NCBI GenBank assembly: GCA_937923125.1 | Contig: CALALK010000220.1 | Location: 1-5,099, forward strand | From: an uncultured Carnobacterium sp. | GTDB taxonomy: Bacteria > Bacillota > Bacilli > Lactobacillales > Aerococcaceae | DNA: 5,099 bases | Direction of reading: 5' to 3' | In this document: positions 1 through 5,099 of the stretch, one piece after another | Numbering within the stretch: position 1 is the first letter of the stretch | Layout of the letters: each line of letters begins with the position of its first letter | Translations under genes and position numbers: made by a program | The notes under the pieces: generated by a model | What the model saw: only the letters and a program-made list of their open reading frames with translations | Databases searched by the model: none | Told to the model about the DNA's origin: nothing

Positions 1-38
1 AAAAAAATCAGAAGAAGATTTCTCTTCTTCTGATTTTT
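1..38 (-). terminator. Rho-independent terminator of the pckA-oad operon
   Basis: A perfect 16-bp inverted repeat (arms 3-18 and 23-38) encloses a 4-nt loop. Read on the minus strand the loop is GAAA, a stable GNRA-type tetraloop, and the stem runs out into at least seven U residues at the window edge. It begins 20 nt after the oadB stop codon, where the operon should end. The opposite side also ends in a run of T, so it could terminate plus-strand transcription from a convergent neighbour. The U-tract may continue beyond base 1. Confidence 0.93.
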
Positions 39-58
39 GTTTGAAAGGAGTGCTTCTA

Positions 59-1186
59 TTATGAGAAGAATGCGAGTAATACCCCTGCCGCAATCGCACT
101 ACCGATAACTCCGGCTACGTTTGGTCCCATTGCGTGCATTAATAAGTAGTTACTTGGGTCTTCTCTTTGTCCTTCTTTTTGTACAACACGAGCGGCCATT
201 GGTACGGCAGATACCCCTGCTGCACCAATCATTGGATTGATTTTACCGCCAGATAGTTTGTACATCAATTTACCCATAATAACCCCCGCCGCAGTACCTG
301 CAGCAAAAGCGATTAATCCTAGTAAAGTAATTTTAAGAGTCGAAACTGATAAGAATAATTCCCCTGTTGCTTTCGCTCCAACGGTTAATCCTAAAATAAT
401 GGTCACTCCGTACATCATCGCATTTTGTAGAACTTTTGTAATGTTTGGGACTACCTTAATTTCTTTAATTAAGTTACCGAGCATTAAGCATCCTACTAAT
501 GGTGTTGCACTTGGTACTAATAAGCTGACGAAAATAGTAACGATGATTGGGAAAAGAATTTTTTCCGTTTCACTCACTTTACGGTTTTCTGTCATTTTTA
601 CAAGGCGTTCTTTCTTCGTTGTGAGCGCACGAATAATTGGCGGTTGAATAATTGGCACAAGCGCCATATATGAGTACGCTGCTAGGGCGATTGCTGGTAA
701 TAAGTGCGGTGCAAGTCTTGTTGTTAAGAACAAGGCTGTTGGTCCATCCGCACCCCCGATAATCCCTACTGAAGCAGCTTCTTGCGGTGTCATTCCCCAC
801 ATTACTGAAAGGAAGAATGCGACGAAAATACCGAATTGAGCTGCCCCACCAAGCAAGATGGTCTTTGGATTTGCAAGTAGCGGTCCAAAGTCTGTTGACG
901 CACCTAAGCAAAGGAAAATCAATGGTGGATAAATACCAAGGTTTGTTCCTTGATATAAGTAATACAAGAGTCCACCAGGTCCATTTTCAGTAGGAGCATC
1001 CATTAATCCTGCTAATGGTAAGTTTACAAGGAGCATCCCGAACGCAATCGGAACCATTAAGTATGGTTCATACCCTCGTTTAATCCCTAGATATAGAAAC
1101 ACGCAGGCAATAATTAACATAATGACATTTTGAATCGTTAAATTATAAACCCCACTTGTTTCAATCAACTGTTGAATGACTTCCAT
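59..1186 (-). CDS. oadB: Oxaloacetate decarboxylase beta subunit (Na+-translocating carboxybiotin decarboxylase)
   Basis: This integral membrane subunit decarboxylates carboxybiotin on the carrier protein and couples that step to Na+ export. The 375-residue protein is highly hydrophobic throughout, with many membrane segments (for example about 19-36, 43-61, 111-130, 163-180, 209-227, 258-275, 284-305 and 352-374). Its length is usual for Firmicutes members and shorter than the Klebsiella protein. The family signature GIIGGADGPTALF at 141-153 contains Asp147, which aligns with the essential Na+-site Asp203 of Klebsiella OadB. The C-terminal stretch NPMIGAAGVSAVPMAARV (317-334) has Asn317, Gly321 and Ser326 in the same spacing as Klebsiella Asn373, Gly377 and Ser382, which are implicated in Na+ transport. 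The ATG is preceded by AGGAGG (1196-1201) with a 9-nt spacer, overlapping the stop of the biotin carrier gene. It is the last gene of the operon. Related beta subunits serve methylmalonyl-CoA and glutaconyl-CoA decarboxylases, but the HMGL-type alpha subunit here points to oxaloacetate. Confidence 0.95.
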   Translation of the reverse strand: MEVIQQLIETSGVYNLTIQNVIMLIIACVFLYLGIKRGYEPYLMVPIAFGMLLVNLPLAGLMDAPTENGPGGLLYYLYQGTNLGIYPPLIFLCLGASTDFGPLLANPKTILLGGAAQFGIFVAFFLSVMWGMTPQEAASVGIIGGADGPTALFLTTRLAPHLLPAIALAAYSYMALVPIIQPPIIRALTTKKERLVKMTENRKVSETEKILFPIIVTIFVSLLVPSATPLVGCLMLGNLIKEIKVVPNITKVLQNAMMYGVTIILGLTVGAKATGELFLSVSTLKITLLGLIAFAAGTAAGVIMGKLMYKLSGGKINPMIGAAGVSAVPMAARVVQKEGQREDPSNYLLMHAMGPNVAGVIGSAIAAGVLLAFFS

Positions 1187-1195
1187 AAACCATCG

Positions 1196-1201
1196 CCTCC
1201 T
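1196..1201 (-). promoter_or_regulatory. oadB ribosome binding site overlapping the upstream stop
   Basis: A full-consensus AGGAGG shares its first two bases with the TAG stop (1200-1202) of the biotin carrier gene. The ATG at 1186 lies 9 nt downstream. Another ATG at 1193 is only 2 nt from the SD and in a different frame that closes after ten codons, so it is not the start. The overlap suggests translational coupling. Confidence 0.8.
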
Positions 1202-1574
1202 AAATCGTTAAGAGTGGTTGGTTCGATTCGACAGATTCATTACTTGATACATGAATTGCTTTCACAACACCATCAGCCGGAGCAAGGATTTCATTTTCCA
1301 TCTTCATGGCTTCTAAAATCACAAGTACATCTCCTTTTTTCACTGCATCACCGACATTTTTATTGACCGATAATACAATCCCTGCCATAGGAGCAGGCAC
1401 CACTTCACCGTCCCCTGTTGGAGCAGGTGCTGGTGCAGCTTTCTTTTCTTCCACTGGCGCACTAGGTGCTGGAGTTGGAGCAGCCGCTAATTTTTGTGTT
1501 GCTTCTTCATTTGAAATTTCTTTTAGTGAGACGATAAATGTTTCGCCATTCACTTCTACTTCGTATTTTTTCAT
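1200..1574 (-). CDS. Biotin carrier subunit of the decarboxylase (biotin/lipoyl attachment protein)
   Basis: This 124-residue protein is the mobile arm that takes CO2 from oxaloacetate at the alpha subunit and carries it as carboxybiotin to the membrane beta subunit. Three parts are visible: an N-terminal segment (1-30, starting MKKYEVEVNGETF) typical of these carriers, a flexible Ala/Pro-rich linker (about 31-57), and a C-terminal biotinyl domain (58-124). The biotinyl domain contains the motif EAMKMEN, with Lys91 the predicted biotinylated residue. The conserved PMAG turn lies at 62-65. In Klebsiella OadA the linker and biotin domain are fused to the C-terminus of alpha; here they are a separate gene, as in Enterococcus-type oad clusters and in the Veillonella methylmalonyl-CoA decarboxylase. 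The ATG directly abuts the oadG-like stop (TAAATG), with the SD AAGGTGG at 1580-1586 inside the end of that gene, so translation is probably coupled. A BCCP of acetyl-CoA carboxylase (accB) is unlikely given the neighbours. Names such as oadD, oadC and gcdC are used variably, so no symbol is given. Confidence 0.92.
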   Translation of the reverse strand: MKKYEVEVNGETFIVSLKEISNEEATQKLAAAPTPAPSAPVEEKKAAPAPAPTGDGEVVPAPMAGIVLSVNKNVGDAVKKGDVLVILEAMKMENEILAPADGVVKAIHVSSNESVESNQPLLTI

Positions 1575-1892
1575 TTAGTCCACCTTCTTTTCAATCGATA
1601 CAATTTCAAAGTGCTTGTCCGGAACATCCGCACTCGCTTTTGTTAAAGCGACCAGTGCGGCAACTCGAGCAAGTTTATTCGTTTCAAATAGTGTTCCATC
1701 ATTTGTTGGAATTTCAGGCTTCATCTCAACGGGTTTGCCTACAACTCCAGCAGTGGGATGACTCTTTGCTTCCAACATTTGGATAACTTTAGAGCTTCCT
1801 TGCATGAGAAACATTAGAATCGTCAACATCACAAACACAATTCCCATTGAAACGATTGTGATCCATAGGATTTCTAATAAACTTAAGTGCAT
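1575..1892 (-). CDS. oadG: OadG-type small membrane subunit (gamma/delta chain of Na+ decarboxylase)
   Basis: This 105-residue protein has one strong N-terminal transmembrane helix (about 7-30). A polar linker with scattered prolines follows (about 44-64), then a short helix-forming cytoplasmic tail with the segment LARVAALVALTKAS at 74-87. That plan matches the OAD_gamma family, whose members anchor the soluble alpha subunit to the membrane beta subunit and help complex assembly. The assignment rests on size, topology and position between oadA and the biotin carrier, because the family is weakly conserved. Klebsiella OadG has a His-rich, Zn-binding C-terminal tail; here only scattered histidines (His45, His94) are seen, so metal binding is doubtful. 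The ATG follows the oadA stop by 10 nt, with the SD GAGGAG partly formed by the TGA stop itself. The stop codon abuts the next start. In four-subunit systems the equivalent chain is sometimes called delta. Confidence 0.82.
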   Translation of the reverse strand: MHLSLLEILWITIVSMGIVFVMLTILMFLMQGSSKVIQMLEAKSHPTAGVVGKPVEMKPEIPTNDGTLFETNKLARVAALVALTKASADVPDKHFEIVSIEKKVD

Positions 1893-1902
1893 AACTCTCT
1901 CC

Positions 1903-3294
1903 TCACTTTACAGTCGCAAAAATCTTCACGATTTCAGATGGTTTTTGCCATTGTCCATTCTTCTTGAGCAAGAATTCTTTACCGACTTTAGGGAAGAGTG
2001 CGTAAGTTAAGACATCTTCGTCACTTCTTGCTAAATCTCCAAGTTCTGCTTTGAGTGTTTCGAATTCAGGTGGCAAGTGGTTTGCTGGTCGATCACTGAT
2101 GACTTCTTGGTCACCAATGATGCTTCTTCTAAAGCTTTCTTGAATTGGTACTGGTGATTGACCATAGGAACCAAGTAAGTAAGCTTTCACTTCGTTAGAA
2201 ACCACTTTGTAGCGTTGACCTGTAAGAACGTTCATCGTTGCTTGTGTTCCCACCATTTGACTCATTGGAGTAACGAGTGGTGGATATCCAAGATCTGCTC
2301 TTACCTTAGGCACTTCTTTTAATACTTCTTCGTATTTATCAGTTGCGCCTGCTTGCGTTAATTGAGAATACATATTTGATAACATTCCACCAGGCACTTG
2401 ATATAAAAGCGCACGTGGGTCTGGTGTTAACATTTTTGGATTCAAAGTTCCATCTTTAATGTATTTATCTTTAATTACTCGGAAGTGGTCTGCAATTGGT
2501 TCTAATTTTGCCAAATCGACAGTAATATCATAGCCTAATTCGCGAAGTGCGATGACTAATGATTCCGTAGGTGGTTGGCTTGTACCTTCACTAAGTGGTG
2601 AAAGTGCTGTGTCGATGCGGTCTGCACCGGCTTCAATGACTGCTTGATAGGTTAGTTGCGCAATACCGCTTGTGCAGTGTGTGTGCACAACGATTGGTAC
2701 TGTAATCACTTCCTTTAACGCACGAACAAGCTCGATCCCTCTAGCTGGTGTCAAAATGCCGGCCATGTCTTTCACACAGATAGAATCGGCACCCATTTCT
2801 TGCATTTTTGCTGCTAGTTCTTTGTAATAGTCGATGGTATGCGCATCACTAATCGTATAGCAGATTGTCATTTGCGCTTCTTTACCTGTCTTCTTCACTG
2901 CATTTAGTGAAGCTTCTAAGTTACGAACATCATTCAACGCATCGAAAATTCTGAAAATATCGATTCCGTTTTCTGCTGATTTTTCGACAAATTTTTCGAC
3001 AACATCATCGGCATAGTGACGATATCCTAAAATATTTTGTCCGCGTAATAACATTTGTAGCGGTGTTTTCTTTAAATGTTTTTTCAAGATACGAAGTCTG
3101 TCCCATGGATCTTCATCTAAGAAACGAATACATGAGTCAAACGTTGCTCCACCCCAACATTCCAAAGAAGCAAATCCTGCTTCATCAAGTTGATCTAAAA
3201 CTGGGAGCATATCTTCAATTCGCATACGGGTTGCCATCAAAGATTGATGGGCATCCCGTAAGATTGTATCTGTAATTCCTATTTTTCGAGTCAT
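1903..3294 (-). CDS. oadA: Oxaloacetate decarboxylase alpha subunit (biotin-dependent carboxyltransferase, no biotin domain)
   Basis: This cytoplasmic subunit transfers the carboxyl group of oxaloacetate to biotin, releasing pyruvate. The ATG start gives 463 residues. An HMGL-like TIM barrel (about 1-280) is followed by the conserved PYC/OadA C-terminal domain (about 285-463). The N-terminal signature TDTILRDAHQSLMATRMR is present. Predicted active-site residues are Asp14 (RDAHQS), Cys145, Lys175 in CVKDM (the lysine carbamylated in relatives) and the metal ligands His204 and His206 (VVHTHCTSG). Known OadA, transcarboxylase 5S and pyruvate carboxylase CT domains share these. The C-terminal biotin domain of about 120 residues found in Klebsiella OadA is absent; its role is taken by the carrier gene two places downstream. 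There is no biotin carboxylase gene nearby, so pyruvate carboxylase subunit B is less likely. GTG at 3297 is an alternative start one codon earlier; ATG is preferred because its SD spacing is 9 nt rather than 6. A tandem 12-bp repeat encodes VEKFVEKS near residue 102. Confidence 0.94.
   Translation of the reverse strand: MTRKIGITDTILRDAHQSLMATRMRIEDMLPVLDQLDEAGFASLECWGGATFDSCIRFLDEDPWDRLRILKKHLKKTPLQMLLRGQNILGYRHYADDVVEKFVEKSAENGIDIFRIFDALNDVRNLEASLNAVKKTGKEAQMTICYTISDAHTIDYYKELAAKMQEMGADSICVKDMAGILTPARGIELVRALKEVITVPIVVHTHCTSGIAQLTYQAVIEAGADRIDTALSPLSEGTSQPPTESLVIALRELGYDITVDLAKLEPIADHFRVIKDKYIKDGTLNPKMLTPDPRALLYQVPGGMLSNMYSQLTQAGATDKYEEVLKEVPKVRADLGYPPLVTPMSQMVGTQATMNVLTGQRYKVVSNEVKAYLLGSYGQSPVPIQESFRRSIIGDQEVISDRPANHLPPEFETLKAELGDLARSDEDVLTYALFPKVGKEFLLKKNGQWQKPSEIVKIFATVK
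2979..3002. repeat. Tandem 12-bp direct duplication inside oadA
   Basis: Two perfect adjacent copies of ATTTTTCGACAA (plus strand) encode VEKF-VEKS in the alpha subunit, in a surface-type helix after the third strand of the barrel. The duplication is in frame and does not disrupt the gene. It may be a small slippage event or chance from a repeated VEK motif. Confidence 0.6.
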
Positions 3295-3303
3295 CACTGA
3301 ACA

Positions 3304-3311
3304 CTCCTTCC
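3304..3311 (-). promoter_or_regulatory. oadA ribosome binding site deciding the start codon
   Basis: GGAAGGAG begins two bases after the pckA TAA stop (3313-3315). It lies 9 nt from the ATG at 3294 and 6 nt from the in-frame GTG at 3297. The 18-nt pckA-oadA gap contains essentially only this site, with no room for a terminator or a separate promoter, so oadA must be transcribed through pckA unless a promoter lies inside pckA. Confidence 0.8.
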
Positions 3312-3312
3312 A

Positions 3313-4962
3313 TTATAAGACGTCGATAAAGCGTTCGATTGTCTTAATGCTTTCTAGTGCATCTGTTGGAATTGGATGTTCTGGATTTGCATCATTAAAT
3401 GCTTTCAAGTAGTCTAGACGGAATTGCATACGGTCACGAATTAACGCAGCGTAGTCTCCGCTCATTTCAGGCACTTCATATCCTTCCACTGGTAAGTATT
3501 CCATTCCTGGAAGTCCACCGAATAATTCGAAGTTTGCTTTGCCATCTACTACTGTTTCGATTACACCTAGTGATACTTCTTTTGTAACTTTCTTACCTAA
3601 GAAATCTCCTGTATTGATAATGTAGCAATCTACACCTTTATCAAATAATGCTTTGAATTTATCGTAGTCTTCTACTAATGGATATACACGGAATGGGTTT
3701 GCGTATGGTTCGATAACAAGCGCATCTAAGTTTGCCCCAGCTCCTGTATTTTCAGCGTTAGAACGTTTTGTCATTAATGTACATCCTAAAATAGATGCCA
3801 AACGTGGATCTGTGATTTTCACTAATGGTGGTAGTGCATCATCTTTCATGATCCAGAAAATAGATTGAATTGGTTCTGAAATCTTATCAACACGGTTTGG
3901 TGTAGAATAACGAGATTTAACCGTACGTCCGTTACCGTTACGAATATCTTCTGTTACTAATACTTTACGGCCGTTTTCATCCAGAGTCACACCACAGTTT
4001 TGAACCGTTACGAAGTAATCTTGTTCTCTGTGACCTGCTGGATAGTCATTTGTTTTGTCGAAGTAAGAAGGTTCCAAAGCTACAGATGAACCATCTTCTA
4101 CCGAAATCACAAATGCATCGTCGTGTAATACTTCAATGTCGTATTTATCGTCATGTTTAGCGTGTGTTAATGTAGACTTACCTGATCCAGATAATCCGAA
4201 GAAGCTTGCAACGTAAGAAGCGCCTTCTTTACGGAAAATCTTCAAACCACCGTGGCAAGAAACGTAGTTGTTACGAGCGGCAGTTGCCCATGCTAATGTT
4301 AACGTTCCTTTTTTGATTTCCCCAAAATAACTCATTCCTAAAATTGCAGCACAGTTATGTTTTGTATCAAAGAATGCTAATCCATCTGGGTAATCAGGAT
4401 GTCTCCAAGTTGGGTCGAAGAAAATGAAAATATCATTTTCGTCATATTGTTTAGACGCATCATAACGTCTCTTATATTGGTCATTGAAAATTTGGAAGTT
4501 CAATAACCATGAGTACAAGTTGTTAATGTGTTCTTTAGGCATTGTGATATGTGCCTTCACCATGAAGTCTTCATCAAGACCTACAACGGCTGTACCCTTA
4601 ATAAACGGTTTGAACGAACTGTTATAAATCTCTTCACGAATGATTGGAATAATCTTAGCATCTTCTGCTGGATTATTACCCAAGATTCGACGAGCTTTTG
4701 CAGTACGTCCTACAACGCTCCCATCAACCACCGTAAGAATATGTGCATCCTCCGGTAACCCTAAATCCTTTGCGTTTGCAACGAACGCATCTAACACTGT
4801 TGTATTAGGTGCATGTGACGCTAATTCATACGCCTCTGCCAGAGTCGGAATTTCAGTCGCATTGTTCGAATAAAAAGCTGGTTCAATAGTTGCCTTCAAT
4901 TGCGAAAGATGCGGATTGCTCTTGCGTATAGTGTCTGTAGCGAAACGATCAATTGTTGCCAT
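3313..4962 (-). CDS. pckA: Phosphoenolpyruvate carboxykinase (ATP)
   Basis: This enzyme catalyses oxaloacetate + ATP <-> PEP + ADP + CO2 in the cytoplasm. The 549-residue protein is full length for the family (usually about 530-550). Landmarks align with E. coli Pck: VGRTAKARR with Arg86 (E. coli Arg65), SYFGEIKKG with Tyr212, Lys217 and Lys218 (Tyr207, Lys212, Lys213; substrate and Mn2+ ligands), His237 (His232), the P-loop GLSGSGKST at 256-264 with Lys262 (Lys254), and the kinase-2 pair Asp281/Asp282 in LHDDAF (Asp268/Asp269). Arg357 in TPNRVDK probably matches Arg333. The P-loop (GSGKST rather than GTGKTT), the HDD in place of GDDEH, and a long divergent C-terminal half place it in a clade distant from the E. 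coli/Bacillus type. All core catalytic positions are present, so activity is expected. The start ATG has AGGAAGG (4971-4977) 8 nt upstream. It is the first gene of the operon, directly under a promoter with cre-like boxes. Its coupling to a Na+ oxaloacetate decarboxylase suggests that it may run towards oxaloacetate and ATP. Confidence 0.95.
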   Translation of the reverse strand: MATIDRFATDTIRKSNPHLSQLKATIEPAFYSNNATEIPTLAEAYELASHAPNTTVLDAFVANAKDLGLPEDAHILTVVDGSVVGRTAKARRILGNNPAEDAKIIPIIREEIYNSSFKPFIKGTAVVGLDEDFMVKAHITMPKEHINNLYSWLLNFQIFNDQYKRRYDASKQYDENDIFIFFDPTWRHPDYPDGLAFFDTKHNCAAILGMSYFGEIKKGTLTLAWATAARNNYVSCHGGLKIFRKEGASYVASFFGLSGSGKSTLTHAKHDDKYDIEVLHDDAFVISVEDGSSVALEPSYFDKTNDYPAGHREQDYFVTVQNCGVTLDENGRKVLVTEDIRNGNGRTVKSRYSTPNRVDKISEPIQSIFWIMKDDALPPLVKITDPRLASILGCTLMTKRSNAENTGAGANLDALVIEPYANPFRVYPLVEDYDKFKALFDKGVDCYIINTGDFLGKKVTKEVSLGVIETVVDGKANFELFGGLPGMEYLPVEGYEVPEMSGDYAALIRDRMQFRLDYLKAFNDANPEHPIPTDALESIKTIERFIDVL

Positions 4963-4997
4963 AATATCAACCTTCCTATCTTTTTATTGATACCTTA

Positions 4998-5026
4998 ATT
5001 ATACACGAAAACGCTTTAAATGTAAG
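4998..5026 (-). promoter_or_regulatory. Sigma-A type promoter of the operon
   Basis: On the minus strand a consensus -10 TATAAT (5003-4998) lies 17 nt downstream of a 4/6 -35 box CTTACA (5026-5021). Upstream are A-tracts (5034-5029 and 5046-5039) placed like an UP element. Transcription would start near 4991, giving a leader of about 29 nt that contains the pckA SD and no evident attenuator or riboswitch. The perfect -10 and weak -35 fit a promoter under regulation. Confidence 0.82.
5006..5020 (-). promoter_or_regulatory. cre-like CcpA operator, between -35 and -10
   Basis: Minus-strand TTTAAAGCGTTTTCG matches the cre consensus WTGWAARCGYTWWCW at 13 of 15 positions, missing the early G and the final W. 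It fills the spacer between the -35 and -10 boxes, so bound CcpA would block RNA polymerase. This implies repression on preferred sugars, as expected for a PEP carboxykinase operon. The assignment is by motif only. Confidence 0.68.
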
Positions 5027-5034
5027 CGTTTTTT
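5020..5034 (+). promoter_or_regulatory. Second cre-like CcpA operator, over the -35 box
   Basis: Plus-strand ATGTAAGCGTTTTTT matches the cre consensus WTGWAARCGYTWWCW at 14 of 15 positions, lacking only the late C. It covers the -35 element and abuts the first box in the opposite orientation, with the two CG cores 15 bp apart. The pair creates a perfect 9-bp inverted repeat (5008-5016 and 5024-5032). Confidence 0.65.
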
Positions 5035-5099
5035 GTGATTTTTTTTGCTAATTTCTCCATTTTTTTCTTTTAATTCTTGGAATCTCGTCCAAAAGTAGC

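Noticed and set aside
237..647. Plus-strand open frame of 136 codons opposite oadB
   Set aside because: It is antisense to a clearly conserved membrane protein, has no ribosome site and resembles no known family; it is a shadow of the oadB codons.
579..911. Minus-strand 110-codon frame inside oadB in another frame
   Set aside because: It is fully nested in oadB, and its Cys/Arg/Ser-rich composition is typical of an out-of-frame reading.
1306..1578. Plus-strand Ala/Gly/Thr/Ser-rich open frame opposite the biotin carrier gene
   Set aside because: Its low-complexity composition comes from the antisense of the Ala/Pro linker codons; there is no SD and no family signature.
1903..3294. Reading oadA as pyruvate carboxylase subunit B or transcarboxylase 5S
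   Set aside because: The carboxyltransferase fold is shared, but the neighbours are the Na+-pump beta and gamma subunits, and no biotin carboxylase or methylmalonyl-CoA carboxyltransferase gene is present.
5008..5034. Hairpin with trailing T-run on the plus strand, resembling a terminator
   Set aside because: No plus-strand gene precedes it, the stem is only 9 bp with a 7-nt loop, and its arms are explained by the two inverted cre-like boxes within the promoter. A role as terminator of an upstream minus-strand gene remains open but is weak (four T).
5048..5098. Short minus-strand frame LLLDEIPRIKRKKWRN then stop, possibly the C-terminus of an upstream gene
   Set aside because: Sixteen codons at a window edge in AT-rich DNA are not enough to support a gene, and a competing frame in the same stretch looks equally plausible.

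Overview
The window holds one compact, complete-looking operon read entirely on the minus strand. From promoter to terminator (right to left) it is: pckA (ATP-type phosphoenolpyruvate carboxykinase), oadA (oxaloacetate decarboxylase alpha / carboxyltransferase subunit without a biotin domain), an oadG-type single-span membrane subunit, a separate biotin carrier protein, and oadB (the Na+-pumping beta subunit). Intergenic gaps are 18, 10, 0 and 13 nt, each with a purine-rich Shine-Dalgarno just before, at or over the preceding stop codon, so the five genes are almost certainly cotranscribed and translationally coupled. No RNA genes, mobile elements or CRISPR arrays are visible, and no gene-free stretch exceeds about 140 bases.

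The sequence is AT-rich, uses strong AGGAGG-like ribosome sites, and carries CcpA-type cre boxes. This points to a low-GC Gram-positive (Firmicutes), most likely a fermentative Lactobacillales relative. The split decarboxylase (alpha and biotin carrier on separate genes) also fits that group. The genus cannot be fixed from this window alone.

Region by region: 1-38 is a perfect 16-bp hairpin with a U-tract that ends the operon; 59-1186 oadB; 1200-1574 biotin carrier; 1575-1892 oadG-like; 1903-3294 oadA; 3313-4962 pckA; 4963-5034 the leader, a sigma-A type promoter and two inverted cre-like boxes lying between and over the promoter elements; 5035-5099 an A-tract-rich upstream stretch with no supported gene.

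How the genes fit together: PckA interconverts PEP and oxaloacetate (with ADP/ATP and CO2). The four Oad proteins decarboxylate oxaloacetate to pyruvate and use the energy to export Na+. Run in the carboxylating direction, the operon would convert PEP to pyruvate with CO2 recycled, making ATP and also a sodium gradient: a membrane-coupled alternative to pyruvate kinase. This physiological reading is an inference. The alternatives are gluconeogenic PckA, or oxaloacetate disposal from citrate or amino acids. The predicted CcpA control suggests the operon is shut down when preferred sugars are abundant.
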